Below are positions 12,150 to 23,530 of a DNA stretch of 64,000 bases, piece after piece. The DNA is from Plasmodium malariae. Its lineage: Eukaryota; Apicomplexa; Aconoidasida; Haemosporida; Plasmodiidae. Made by a program: the position numbers and the translations under genes. The DNA lies in the NCBI RefSeq assembly GCF_900090045.1, contig NC_041782.1, positions 1,175,001 through 1,239,000 of the forward strand. The letters are read 5' to 3'. The notes under the pieces are model-generated. The model was not told where the DNA came from and did no database searches. It saw nothing but the letters and a program-made list of their open reading frames with translations. The stretch's first letter is position 1. Each line of letters starts with the position of its first letter.

Positions 12150-12765
12150 ATGGCATTGTTCATTGTTCCAACGTACTGTATAATTTTCTTGTACAAACAA
12201 GTCATTAAGATTAGTCCATACGAAACACCCGAACATTTATGTATTCATATATATACTTTTTTTTTTTTTTTTTTTGCATTTCTCTTCGTCCCTTTTTCTT
12301 TCCTCACGTTATTCAAGAATAACGTGTTTTAAAAATTAAAAAGTGTGCAAATTTTCGCTACTTAAGGTTATTAAAAAAAAAAAATATTTTTTTTTTTTTT
12401 AACATGTATTGTGCATGTTGTAATGGGCAGATTTTTTTTTTTTTTCTTAGCTAGCTACAAAGGGGATATTAACAAATTATCATACAAAAAAAAACTGTAA
12501 GCCTTTTTTCATGAATTAGTAATTTTAGTTTTTTAAAAATGTATTAATCTATATTATATTTCACATAAATGAAGGAATTATACCTAAATGTGAGTGTGTG
12601 CAAATATATACACGTACGTGTATGCATTTATGCGTATGTAGGTAAATATGTATGTATGTTCATGTTTTATGTGTAGGGGCTACAAAATGTACGAATTTTG
12701 CTGTTGTGAGGAAAGTATTAACTATTCATAATTTTTTTCGAATAATTAGAAAGTTCAAATTTTAA
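12150..12765 (+). CDS. Candidate short two-exon gene, 59 residues, one hydrophobic segment
   Basis: No family recognised. Exon 1 is 12150-12240 (30 codons plus one base, donor GTATTC) and exon 2 is 12677-12765 (acceptor GTGTAG, ending TAA). Phase 1 joins to a tryptophan codon. The protein starts MALFIVPTYCIIFLYKQ, which is a hydrophobic N-terminus, and ends in a basic stretch with RKVLTIHNFF and IIRKFKF. Size and composition fit a small mitochondrial or ER membrane subunit, but that is only a guess. Composition is less A/T-biased than the surrounding DNA. It sits 0.5 kb downstream of CYP19A on the same strand. Confidence 0.4.
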
Positions 12766-13285
12766 TAATTTCTCCTCATATGAAGGTGTTTTTTCCATTT
12801 TAGCTTAAAAAGAGAAAAAGAAAAAAAGAAAAATGAATAAATTAAAAAAATAAAAACACTGCTTATTTTGCAACAATCACAATGTGCAATAGTAAATGTG
12901 TGGTGTCCATATTTTATACTTATTCAACGACATATGAAATTACGTCTACTATTTTTACAGCTGTTTCTGAAAGAGTAAAAATGAGTCTACAGGGTATTTC
13001 TTCGCATATGTATAGGCACATATATATATGTACCTATTTATGTACATAAACATATACGTAAACACGTGTAATGCATACTTTTACAAAGATTTATTTTATA
13101 AAAAACAGAACACTTAGTCGAGGTTGAGAAATAAATAAAATATGAATAAATTATTTTTCTTAAATAAATTATTTTTTATGGACATACTTGTTTCTCCCTA
13201 CTTTTTTCGGTAGAAACTGTAAATTCTAGCTCAGCTGTTTTTACACATATCAGAAAATTTTCGCTGGGCATGTCGTAATAACATT

Positions 13286-13379
13286 ATGTACGATTTACAG
13301 TTTTTAAAAAATGGAAAACATAAGTTTTTAAACAAATATAATGAATTTGCAAAAGTTCGAAGAAGGGATACCCAACTGA
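13286..13379 (+). CDS. Candidate first exon of a short gene
   Basis: An ATG begins a Lys/Arg-rich coding-like stretch, MYDLQFLKNGKHKFLNKY followed by EFAKVRRRDTQL. It can end at donor GTACTT (phase 1, exon end 13379) or, a little later, at GTATAT near 13401, also phase 1. The next plausible exons are near 14616 and 14784 (both accept phase 1). It may instead be an isolated ORF. Product unknown. Confidence 0.3.
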
Positions 13380-13992
13380 GTACTTTTGTTCATACGCAGC
13401 GTATATATGCGAACATTCATGTTTGCACATATAAGGACGTACACATAGACAAGTCCTACACACAAGTTGAAAGGAAATTATTTTTAAATTAACAATTTTA
13501 GCTTAAAAAAACAAAAACAAATACAAGTTTTTCAAAAGGACGCAAAAATGTATATTACTATAATGGTTAAAAATATTTTTGTTTCTGTTTCTGTTTTTGT
13601 TTATTTTTTTTTTTTTAAGAACATTTAAAAGAAAATAAAATAAGGAAAAATTATGTTCTGGTGGGGTATCTCACATACGTTCATTGTTGTTATTGTTGTT
13701 ATTGCTGTTATTGCTGTTATTGCTGTTATTCTATTATTTCTTCACAATGCACTAATGTCATCATATGGCTTTCCCAAGTTCCTCAGCTGATGTTTTGCCG
13801 ATATGGAATATGAAACAATCAAGATTGAAAGAATTATCTTTATAAATGCAAAAGAAAAAAGATGTTAATAAGTATATTACGGGGATAAATATATAAAAGG
13901 GTTAAACAGCATAATCAAATTTTCATACAATTTATTAAATTTTTACAACTATTATCCGTCCGCTAATTTGGGCATTCTCTCTATATATACAT

Positions 13993-14160
13993 GTATACAC
14001 ATGTACATATACATATATATAAACATATACATATACATGCACATATACATATATATGCACATATACATATACATGCACATATACATATACATGCACATAT
14101 ACATATACATGCACATATACATATACATACATATATACATATACATACATATATATACAA
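13993..14160. repeat. ACATATACATGCACAT-type array
   Basis: About nine copies of an 18-bp-like unit of alternating ACATATAC and ATGCACAT blocks. Several frames are open on both strands only because the array lacks stops. It lies between the candidate exons at 13286 and 14784. Confidence 0.85.
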
Positions 14161-14355
14161 ACACATATAATATATTTATCGTTCTTTTTTCTTTTCTTTT
14201 TTTTTCCAACCTTGACAAGGAACAAACAAACCCAAATCGATAAGGCAAAAGAAAACATAGAAATGTTTGATAAATAATTTAGTCTGAAAAATAAAATCAA
14301 ATTTTGGAGTTACCATGTAAGCACCACAGTTTTTAAGCAGAGAGGTGTGTGCGTT

Positions 14356-14540
14356 ATATATTTATGTGTATATATTTATGTGTATATCTTTTTGTGTATA
14401 TATTTATGTGTATATCTTTTTCTGTATATATTTATGTGTATATCTTTTTCTGTATATATTTATGTGTATATATTTATGTGTATATCTTTTTGTGTATATC
14501 TTTTTGTGTATATATTTATGTGTATATATATTTATATATA
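14356..14540. repeat. TTTATGTGTATAT/CTTTTTGTGTATAT array
   Basis: About 14 blocks mixing TTTATGTGTATAT with TTTTTSTGTATATC. Three plus-strand frames stay open through it and encode Cys/Tyr/Val-rich repeats. Not a gene. Confidence 0.85.
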
Positions 14541-14783
14541 TGTACATAAGCGTATATTTACACATATGCTCACTTTATTTTATATTTTTTCCTGTAAATA
14601 CAAACCTGGGAAGAGAACACACTATTAAGGTTACGACGGGCATTGACATATACCCCAGTCTCCTGAAAAGAAGAAAAAATAAATTAAATTATTGACAAAT
14701 TAATGTTTGCACCACGCGAATGTATACACAAGTAAACATATGTATATATGTACATATATACATACGTACGTATATGTACACAG

Positions 14784-14905
14784 GCAATTCGCGTACTGTA
14801 TTCACGGTGAAACAAAAGGCGCACAAAAAATTTAACCTGGTTGGAATGTGGGAAAAGCTAAAAATATTTTTGCATGGGACTTCAAAGGTTGAAGCGTTCA
14901 TGTAA
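14784..14905 (+). CDS. Candidate terminal exon of a short basic protein
   Basis: The acceptor TACACAG ends at 14783. The exon runs in frame to TAA at 14903-14905 and reads NSRTVFTVKQKAHKKF then NLVGMWEKLKIFLHG. It is visibly more coding-like and more G/C-rich than its flanks. It enters in phase 1, compatible with the candidate exon at 13286. A further coding-like island at about 14616-14695 (HTIKVTTGIDIYPSLLKRR) ends in its own stop and does not join cleanly. Product unknown; a mitochondrial or ribosomal small protein is possible. Confidence 0.3.
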
Positions 14906-14984
14906 TAAATGTTGTTGCTGGGGGTTCTTGAAATCAAAACATCGGCAAGGAGCGTCTAACAAGATGCACAAGAATGTACACGTC

Positions 14985-15015
<31 letters not shown>

Positions 15016-15107
15016 TAGATACACGCATAGACATACGCACGTATATTCATATTTATGTATAACTCGTCACAGTGCTTTTCTTTACATTTTTATTAATTTG
15101 TTTGCAT

Positions 15108-18100
15108 TTATTTTACACTCTTTCCTAATTTGCTTACTTGGAAATATCTGTTTAACGACTCCGAGTTGAGCTTGTTGTATTTGAGCAAATACGAGTGCTT
15201 GCACCAGTCTACCCCTACTTCAAGCATTAGAATAATTATTAACCAACTGGCAATACTAATAAACGAATTTTGCGTTCTATATGCTGTTGACATTTTTAAT
15301 AACACAAGAAATGCATCAACGAATAAGTAAAATCTCTCAACAGCATCTGAAGCTACAATTGTGAAAAGTGATATTTTCGTAAATTTTTTGAAAACCGTCG
15401 ATTTTATTTCCGTAAAATTGCTCATAACTAGAATTAAAAACATCGTCGACTGAAAAAGGGGGGGAGAGAAAAGAAAAAAAAAAAAAAAAAAAAAATATAT
15501 ATATATAAATATATACATATATATATATATATATACATATGCATGTATGTGAGTGTGCAACATACTCAGCTTTAATGTCTGTACACAGACTTTACATAAA
15601 GGTAAGCGAAAAAGGTGAGGGAAAAAAAAAAAAAAAAATAGGTTTACCTCTGACGAATTAATAGCAATGTTCAATGACAAGAAGCGAATAAGATGCGCAA
15701 AGGAATGAGTTAAAATGTAGGCAAGAACAAAAATATATTGTACGATAAATTTGATTAAAATGCTATAGAAAGGATAAAAAAGAGGAATTTTAAAATTTTT
15801 GTTTATTTTATCATCTTTATTATTTTTTTGAAAAAAGGAAAAATTGTTCTCTTTTTCATTGTAACGATGAAAATGGTAACTAGCCATATTTTTATTTTTA
15901 TAATGTTGTCCTTGATATAAATCCTTACTATTCATATAATTTTGCATAGACTCGTTATTTTTAACACTATCCCATTGTGAGGTATCAATAAATTCAATTT
16001 TTTTATTTTGAGAATTAAGGTATCGCTGGTTTTTATTATCATATTTAATTAAATTTTCATCTTCTTTATGATTATCATGTTTTTTAATATTTACTCCCAT
16101 CTGTTCTAGTAGTAGCAGTGGCTGTTCTTGTTGTTGCTGCTTCTGAGGCTGTTGAACTCCTCCTTCTTGGCGTTGTAAAAAAATTTGATCAGAATTTTCT
16201 TTTTCATTTTGTTCGTTATTATAACTATTACGTAATATATAAACGTACGAACGTAAATTTATAATTCGGATAAATGTTCTGATCATATTATCTATCAAAT
16301 CTTTTCCTAATGACCTTAATAATCTTTCTAAAATTTCAAGCATATTTAATACAACATATAGTTTCATAAACGGTTGGGCTCTTATATAATGATATATTCT
16401 TGACGTATCAACAAACGAAAATATATAAATACAAATTAATATTAAAGAGAATCTTATCAAACCAGTATATTCCGGAAAGGATAATTTTAGAGAATTTATA
16501 TGCTGCTTTAATAGTTTTCTTTTAGTAGCTCTTACTTTTGTTTTATTTTTTTTTATACTCTTCCTTTTTGAATAACATTCATTTAGTTTGTAGTACACAC
16601 AGTTTTCACTATTCCTTTTTTGAGAAGCGTGTAGAGGTTTGCGTCTTTTAGCATAAGCAATGTTCTCACCATTGTAATCATCATCATGGTTGTTACCATG
16701 GTTGTTTTCTTCATCGTTATGTTCATCGTTATGTTCATCGTTATGTTCATCGTCATGTTCATCGTCATGTTCATCGTTATGTTCATCGTTATGTTCATCG
16801 TTATGTTCATCGTTATGTTCATCGTCATGTTCATTGTTACCACCACCACTACCTTCCAACATATTACAGTTGGAAAAACTATCAGCATTAATGCCAACGC
16901 TTCTGTCATCTGTAGCATAAACACATTCATTACTATGCACATAACTGTTCTGCGTTCTATGAGAGCTGCTATATTTTTCCTTACTCGGATCATTTCTATT
17001 ATTTTCGCCATTATTAAAAAGGTGTATTTTATCATTTAAATTAAACTCATAATTATTATCACTAGGATTGTAAACCATTAATTTTTTATCTCCGTTCATA
17101 TTAATGGTTATACTTTTTTTATCATTTATTAATGGATTATTCTTATCTTCATTTTCGTGGTTGCTACATATATAAGGCATATCCATCTTTCTACTCCGAA
17201 TTACAGACTTTTGTACATAAACATTGTCTTCACTATCCCCTTTTTGTCTCATCCCTTCGCTGTCTTCTTTTTCCGCATACCCTCCGTGTTCACCATCACT
17301 GTTACTCGCTTCTAAACTTTGCGCATTTTGATTTTTTGTAATTTCAACAACATTTTCATCATTTTTGTTTTTTCTACTATTGAGGTATTTCACCTCAAAG
17401 GACCTAGCAGCAATTTTTTTTTTTTGTTCAGCCTTTAAAATTTTAAACGTATATAATTTATTGATATCAAAAAAATGAATGACCTTCATACATATAGCGT
17501 TAAAAAGGGCTTTAAGATTTTTTATTCCATTTTTTAAAAAATTCAATATTTTCTTTTTTGCTGATACAAGTGGATTTAACAAATACGTCATAATGTTAGT
17601 CTTCTTTTTTTTCGTAGATCCGTCAAACGATTTTTTATTAATTATTTGTAATTTTCTTTTTTGTAATTTCATTTCATCCCTCGTCGATTTGTTCTTATAC
17701 AATCTCCTTACACGTACCGTGTTACCATATTTCATATCTACACTGATAACATTCTTTATAATTTTTTTTTCTGTGCATTGACTAAAGTTGATTCTATTTG
17801 CACAGTTCGTATTGTTCAGGGCATTATTGCCACACGCATTACTAGGACAAGAGGTGCAATCCCTGTTGTTGTTATTTCCATTTTCTTGGCTTTCGACAGT
17901 TTTAAACATATACACATCCGCGTTCATGTGAGCGGAATTGCTGATGGAGCAGCTCTGTTCCTTCAAGTTGAATTCATCGGAGTTTGAAAAGTTCATGTGA
18001 AAGGTTAATCCATCTACGTGATGATTCGTACCATAACTGTTTGTCTGTTCTTTTTTGGAGATAAAAGAATAATCTAGGTCTTTACGTTTGGCGTTGTGCC

Positions 18101-18791
18101 TTTCTGCACTTCTTCCCATACTTTTGTTTTTATTTTTTTCATAATAATAATAATAATTATTATTATTATTATTATTAACATCATCATCTTCATCTTCATC
18201 ATCATTTTTTCTATTATTATCATCATTTGCAATAGTAATGTGATCCGAGTCGAAAATTTTCCTCCCCCTATTATACGAAAACCTACTTGAATTCTTAATA
18301 ACTCTGGCTTCATATTTTTTCAAATCTTTAAAATTACAAGTAGTGGCATATTCATATAATTTAAAATTCTTGAAAGCGATGAAGACATTTAGCAAACTAT
18401 GACTAAAATTTTTTAAAAAAATATATACTAAAATAAAAATAGATCTAATGACTTGTACAGGCATAAAAGTTATATCATATAAAATATTATCTAAACATAA
18501 TACAAATGAAATACTCATAATTTTTTCCAAAAAATATGGCACATTTAACATATGCTCTAAAGCATTATCAGGTATTGAATCAGACTTGAAAAAATTATCT
18601 AAAAATTTATAAAAATCATATTTATTTTCTTCCTTACTATTAATCTTTTTATTATCATATATAATATTTTTATTTTTATCAATTTCTTTACTCTTCTCTT
18701 CTGAATTCTCTTTGTCACTATGGTATGTATCACAGTACCTCCCTCCTCTTATTTCGTCCAGTATAAAATCATACAGCGTTATTCTGTTCAT
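15108..18791 (-). CDS. CARL: Cyclic amine resistance locus protein (TAPT1/Emp65 family)
   Basis: A multi-spanning membrane protein of the ER/cis-Golgi. In P. falciparum, mutations in CARL give resistance to imidazolopiperazines and related drugs, and its yeast relative is Emp65. Two exons: 18791-15648 and 15449-15108, joined in phase 0 (1161 residues). The 198-bp intron has a length divisible by three and no in-frame stop. The family core is visible: hydrophobic segments near residues 90-150, the signature SRIYHYIRAQPFMKLYVVLN (about 793-812) followed by MLEILERLLRSLGKD, and membrane segments around 1010-1050 and 1049-1140 including DAVERFYLF and the WLIIILMLEVGVDWCKH tail. Long Asn/Asp/Lys-rich inserts and a DEHNDEH-type repeat (near residues 650-695) fall between. 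Start MNRITLYDFILDEIRGG resembles the conserved N-terminus of the family. Confidence 0.85.
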   Translation of the reverse strand: MNRITLYDFILDEIRGGRYCDTYHSDKENSEEKSKEIDKNKNIIYDNKKINSKEENKYDFYKFLDNFFKSDSIPDNALEHMLNVPYFLEKIMSISFVLCLDNILYDITFMPVQVIRSIFILVYIFLKNFSHSLLNVFIAFKNFKLYEYATTCNFKDLKKYEARVIKNSSRFSYNRGRKIFDSDHITIANDDNNRKNDDEDEDDDVNNNNNNNYYYYYEKNKNKSMGRSAERHNAKRKDLDYSFISKKEQTNSYGTNHHVDGLTFHMNFSNSDEFNLKEQSCSISNSAHMNADVYMFKTVESQENGNNNNRDCTSCPSNACGNNALNNTNCANRINFSQCTEKKIIKNVISVDMKYGNTVRVRRLYKNKSTRDEMKLQKRKLQIINKKSFDGSTKKKKTNIMTYLLNPLVSAKKKILNFLKNGIKNLKALFNAICMKVIHFFDINKLYTFKILKAEQKKKIAARSFEVKYLNSRKNKNDENVVEITKNQNAQSLEASNSDGEHGGYAEKEDSEGMRQKGDSEDNVYVQKSVIRSRKMDMPYICSNHENEDKNNPLINDKKSITINMNGDKKLMVYNPSDNNYEFNLNDKIHLFNNGENNRNDPSKEKYSSSHRTQNSYVHSNECVYATDDRSVGINADSFSNCNMLEGSGGGNNEHDDEHNDEHNDEHNDEHNDEHDDEHDDEHNDEHNDEHNDEENNHGNNHDDDYNGENIAYAKRRKPLHASQKRNSENCVYYKLNECYSKRKSIKKNKTKVRATKRKLLKQHINSLKLSFPEYTGLIRFSLILICIYIFSFVDTSRIYHYIRAQPFMKLYVVLNMLEILERLLRSLGKDLIDNMIRTFIRIINLRSYVYILRNSYNNEQNEKENSDQIFLQRQEGGVQQPQKQQQQEQPLLLLEQMGVNIKKHDNHKEDENLIKYDNKNQRYLNSQNKKIEFIDTSQWDSVKNNESMQNYMNSKDLYQGQHYKNKNMASYHFHRYNEKENNFSFFQKNNKDDKINKNFKIPLFYPFYSILIKFIVQYIFVLAYILTHSFAHLIRFLSLNIAINSSEVNLFFFFFFPHLFRLPLCKVCVQTLKLSMLHTHIHAYVYIYIYMYIFIYIYFFFFFFFLFSPPLFQSTMFLILVMSNFTEIKSTVFKKFTKISLFTIVASDAVERFYLFVDAFLVLLKMSTAYRTQNSFISIASWLIIILMLEVGVDWCKHSYLLKYNKLNSESLNRYFQVSKLGKSVK
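15450..15647 (-). other. In-frame 198-bp intron of CARL
   Basis: On the minus strand it starts GTAAAC after SER-GLU codons and ends in a T/C run plus TTCAG. Read through, it would insert a run of Phe, then Leu/Cys-rich and Tyr/Ile-rich nonsense between two membrane segments. It contains poly-T runs and an ATATATAC microsatellite, all intron-like. Confidence 0.85.
16712..16832 (-). repeat. Coding DEHN/DEHD 12-bp repeat in CARL
   Basis: About ten tandem copies of a 12-bp unit that encode Asp-Glu-His-Asn/Asp. It is in frame with CARL and lies in a hydrophilic loop before the central membrane segments. Minus-strand alternative frame reads Met-Thr-Met-Asn repeats, a shadow. Confidence 0.9.
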
Positions 18792-19483
18792 GTCTTTGTT
18801 AATATTTCATTTTTAAAAATATATACACATATATATATGCACTTGGCACGTTAAGTGGTTGCCACTACACGTGGGCATACCTTGAACATGTCTCTCTGTG
18901 CAATACAATAATATGTAGCTTATACGCACATATTCTATACCCCTCTAACTCGACTTGAATATTCGCAATTTTTGACTTATAATTTGTTAAATGTAATGTA
19001 TGACCTACAATTTTTAATTTACATTTTATGACGTATAATTTTTAATTTTTAACTTACAATATTGTTTTCGTACTCGTAATGATATAGGCAAATAAGATGA
19101 CAAGCATTCACGCCTCATATGGGACCAGACAAATGTTCATACATCACATTACAACTGCATGGTCAACAAACCGCGTAAATTATGTTCATGTAAAGAGGAC
19201 CCCCACTTATGTGCACGTGTTCTGGCACGTATGTGTTGGTATGTATGAGCTTACGTACTTACGTGTATATATGTATATGTGTTTGTGGTTGGGTATGTTT
19301 AAATATTTATCTTAACAAATTCACATGGGCTGCAAACGCTTTGGGTACATACCATAATTCTCGCGTACTCTTTTCATTGTTTGCTTTATTTTTAAAAGTG
19401 TTCATATATTTCACAATGGACATTTTTTAGTCTTTCTCTTTGTCCTCTTTCAAAATTGCGTGAGCGCGAATGGAGAAAAGTAA

Positions 19484-19532
19484 AATTAAAAAAAAAAAAA
19501 TTAAAAAAAAAAAAAAAAAAAAAAAATAAAAA

Positions 19533-19564
<32 letters not shown>

Positions 19565-19705
19565 TTTAAAAAAAAAATTTAAAAAAAAAATTTAAAAAAA
19601 AAAAGGAAAACATAAAAGGAAAACAAAAAAGGAAAAAAAAAAAAGGAAAAAAAAAAAAAAAAAAAAGGCAAAAAACAAAAAATGGAAAAACAAAGCAAAA
19701 AAAAA
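19484..19705. repeat. A-rich low-complexity block
   Basis: About 220 bp almost entirely of A runs interrupted by T, TTT or GG. It includes runs of about 25 A. On the minus strand it would be an extended T-tract. It lies about 0.7 kb upstream of the CARL start codon. Confidence 0.9.
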
Positions 19706-20281
19706 TTAAAAAAAGAGGAAAACAATAAGGGGGTATTCGTTCTTACACAGCTTTCGAAGCGGTAATTCCGAACTCACTGCATATGTTACATCACTACTTG
19801 CGAACACGTTACATAATATACCATAAAAAAAAAAAAATGCTTTATTTATTTTAGCAGCACTGTACGCATATATGAAAAAAAAAGGGAAAAATCATCCCTA
19901 AAAAAAGAACATACGAGTTGAACTGTTAAGTAAATGAAAATTTCTTCAAACTCATGCAAAGAATGCGAAAAAGGTACAGGTGAAAAAAATGAAAGACGTA
20001 AATGCGAAAAAAATCAAAAAAGAAAAGTAAACATGAATGAGGAAAAGGGTTTGGAAAAATATGTAAACGTACATACGTATGTACATACATACTAATACAA
20101 GCACAAATTTAGCAGCTAACGTACATCATACTGAAGGTAACAATTGCATAAAATATTTACATGTACAAGAATTTATGTGAGGAGTGGTATTTTTCCAAAA
20201 ACTATTTTTTAGTTTTTGTGAAAAAAACTCACATTGTTTAAATGATTCATTTAATATATACATGTATGTACCTGTACATAG

Positions 20282-20315
<34 letters not shown>

Positions 20316-20689
20316 ATATGCATTTACATGAGATGATGGGAAGAATACTGTTGTGTTTCCTGTATAACATTATATATTTATGTACATGGTCATGCGGGTC
20401 TAGTGGGGACAAAATATTATTAGGATACATCAAAAGGGGGGAAAGCGATAAATTACACGAACACTGACCCAAGTGCGATGAGTATGCATATATACATATA
20501 TCTATATGTATATATATATATATATATGTATGTATATATTTACATCCATGTGCATACATATACATGTACGAATGTAACATAGGAGAAAACGAAGCGCGGG
20601 TAAGTATAAAATGGACAAAGCAACCCATAAATTTGAAGCACAAATGTGTGACTCTTTATACAATTAGGAAGTGAAGCTTCCTTTTCATT

Positions 20690-20884
20690 CCTTTCCATTC
20701 CTTTCTTTTCCTTTCCATTCCTGTTCATTCCCTTCCTTTCCATTCTTTTCCATTCCTGTTCATTCCCTTCCTTTCCATTCTTTTCCATTCCTGTTCATTC
20801 CCTTCCTTTCCATTCTTTTCCATTCCTGTTCATTCCCTTCCTTTCCATTCTTTTCCATTCCTGTTCATTCCCTTCCTTTCCTAC
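20690..20884. repeat. 35-bp pyrimidine-rich tandem array
   Basis: About five copies of a 35-bp unit made of CATTCCTGTTCATTCCCTTC plus CTTTCCATTCTTTTC. It has a strong strand bias (no G except one per unit) and runs into a T-tract at 20888-20907. Confidence 0.9.
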
Positions 20885-22819
20885 CCTTTTTTTTTTTTTT
20901 TTTTTTTACAAATTCGCTAACCATTTGGGACAACATATTGTTAATAAAATGAAAGTTGATGAAATTTTGATTATCAAAGAGTACCTTTTTTTATGTTTAC
21001 TTTTGTTAAAACCTATTTAAGGTAAAATAAAAATAATTCATCATTAACGCTGTCTTTGAATACGGTGTAGTATAATATATAAAAACAAAAGTGTGTATTA
21101 AGTAAAGTGCATATATTGTAATGTATAAGATAAAAAAAAAAAAAAAGGAAATTCCATTTTTGTAGTTCTTTTCTGAGCTTATTCTTTCTCAAATTTTTGA
21201 GGGTCTTCACGGAATAATAATACATATAATTAAAAATGTAAAATTAAATTCTATAGTACAAATAAATAATTACACTTATAAAAAAACATAAGAAAGTGTA
21301 CACAGTTAAAGGTTTTAAACAGGTGGTAAAATAAAAGTTAAAGTTAGGGGGTTAAATATTTTAAAAAATTATATAAAAATGAAACAAATATTTCTGAACA
21401 TTTTAAAATGTTATATGTGTTATGTTTTTTCATTTATTTGTAGTCAATCTAACCTTCTTTAGACAAGCTCTGCATTCTCTCATGTTGTACATATAATATC
21501 GCAAAGTTTTACACAATTATATTTTATGCAAAAGGTAAGAAAAAGAAGAATTTTATTTTTATTTTTTTTTTTTTTTTATTTCTTTTCGTTTATACAGATG
21601 TTTTTTATTCCTGCGTATTTAAAGCACTGCTAACGGTATGTTCGCATTTGTATAATCCAAAAAGGGTAAAGCCTATAAAAAGTTTTATCTCCGCGTGTGG
21701 GTGTTTATACACACAAGTACAAATGCATATATGTACGCATACCCATACCATCACAGATTAGTTTGTTAAAAATAAATTAAGAAGCTATCATTGTTCAAAA
21801 AAAAAAAATAAATAAAATAAATATGAGCAATAAAGTAAATATGAAAATTAAAATATAAGTGAGGAATAAAAAAAATATATATAGCGCCTTGTCGTTATAC
21901 ACATTTTCCAGGTACATAAAACACAATTTCTTCAACAGTTACATATATTTAAATGTGATCATAAAATTTATGCCCACATTAACATGTTCATGCAAAATAA
22001 CTTTTCGGGTCAGGATAAATTTAATTAAATCGAGAATCAAAATATGAACTACATTATTTGATGTCTTCCCCTAGTGTTATGGTGAAAAAATAGTACTTGC
22101 TTGTATATACATTTTTCTACATGTATTCTTGCAACATACGTTGTATATGTAGGTATGTACACATGTACGTGTGTGTGCATTATATTTATATCTCTTTTCA
22201 CAAAAAAATTAAGACGTATTAAATAAAAAAAAATAGAACAAATAAAATTAATTTCGGAAAAAAAAAAATTCCTTTGCAAATAACATTGCGTGTACAGAAA
22301 TTATTAAAAAACTGAAATGTACCATATTTTCTGTAAGTTTCATACTTTTCATATATACTAATCAAAAACTGCACATTTTTCAAATTCTTTCTCTTAGAAA
22401 TGGGCATTACATTTATTCACATGGTGTACAATTATTGAACTAAAATGCAGTCCTATCTTACGGGATCAAAAAAAAAAAAATTAAAAAGAAAGCGTGCACA
22501 CACATACGCTTATATATTATATATGGACATATACATATATATACATGGATGGATATACGGATGAATAGCTACACATTTTTAAGGACGTTTGCCGGATGCA
22601 GTTATGGAATGCATATCAAAGTTGAGGTAATCTTGCTCATCCATCATGATTAAATTTTCAACTATTTATTTATGAACTGTTCATATTAATAATTTCAAAT
22701 GAACAAAAAAAATATGGACGTGGTAAAAATGATCTTTACAACTGTACTTGGGAGGCCTTACACTACTTAGGGGATATGAATTACAATAAAAAAAAAAAAA
22801 ATTTAAATATATAATTACA

Positions 22820-22990
22820 TAAATGAGCAAATGGACAAATAGGCGAATAAGTGAGCAAATGGACAAATAGGCGAATAAGTGAGCAAATGGACAAATAGGC
22901 GAATAAGTGAGCAAATGGACAAATAGGCGAATAAATGAACACATGGGCAAATAAACGAATAAATGAGCAAATGGACAAATAAACGAATGA
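22820..22990. repeat. 28-bp tandem array
   Basis: About six copies of a unit containing AAATGGACAAATAGGCGAAT and AAGTGAGC. The last copies diverge (GGGCAAATAAACG). Three minus-strand frames remain open with ICPFAHLFAYLS-like repeats. It lies about 0.55 kb downstream of the WD-gene stop codon. Confidence 0.9.
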
Positions 22991-23530
22991 ATAAACAGCT
23001 GGACAAACTTCAAATCAGTGTTAACATATTTTTCACAGTTTCACTTTAGCTCCTTTTTTTTATCTGTAAAAATAATTTCTTTTGATATTTAGCTAATATT
23101 TAAAAAATGCACCTATAAACAACATATATTACGAAAAAAGTCGTTCCTTCTGTAAAATAATTTTAGAAAATTTTTTTTTTCATCTGTGCGTAGAATCCGT
23201 GTGCTCACTTGCACTCTTTTCTGTCTATTCCTTCTCTACACCCTTTTCTGCATATTCCTGTATACGTGTTATTCGAGCTAGGGTCTAATAACCACATCTT
23301 CGCAAGTCTTTATAAGAAAAATGCACCATATTATGTTCATAATAACCTGTGCGATTTATCATTCACTAAGCAGGTACTCATATACACACAAGCTTAAGTA
23401 AGCACAAATACACATATGTCTGTGATACGTATGCACAAGTATACGATACGTATGTATATGTGCACAGCCAAATGGACGCTCATCGCGCAGCTTACCCATA
23501 TAGCTTTTCACAGGAAGAGGCAAACAACAT

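Larger units (their letters stand above)
18792..23530. other. Intergenic DNA between CARL and the WD-repeat gene
   Basis: No gene can be supported firmly. It contains the A-rich block 19484-19700, (TA)n tracts, and arrays at 20690-20880 and 22820-22990. Three weak coding-like islands on the minus strand are noted: 22407-22274 (starts MPISKRKNLKNVQFLISIYE), 21225-21147 (starts MYYYSVKTLKNLRKNKLRKE) and about 20260-20126. Their splice phases could not be made to agree, so no CDS is called. The 5' part adjoining 18791 should hold the CARL promoter. Confidence 0.5.

Noticed and set aside
22820..22990. CRISPR-like array of evenly spaced units
   Set aside because: The copies are contiguous with no unique spacers, and the organism is a eukaryote. 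It is a simple tandem repeat.
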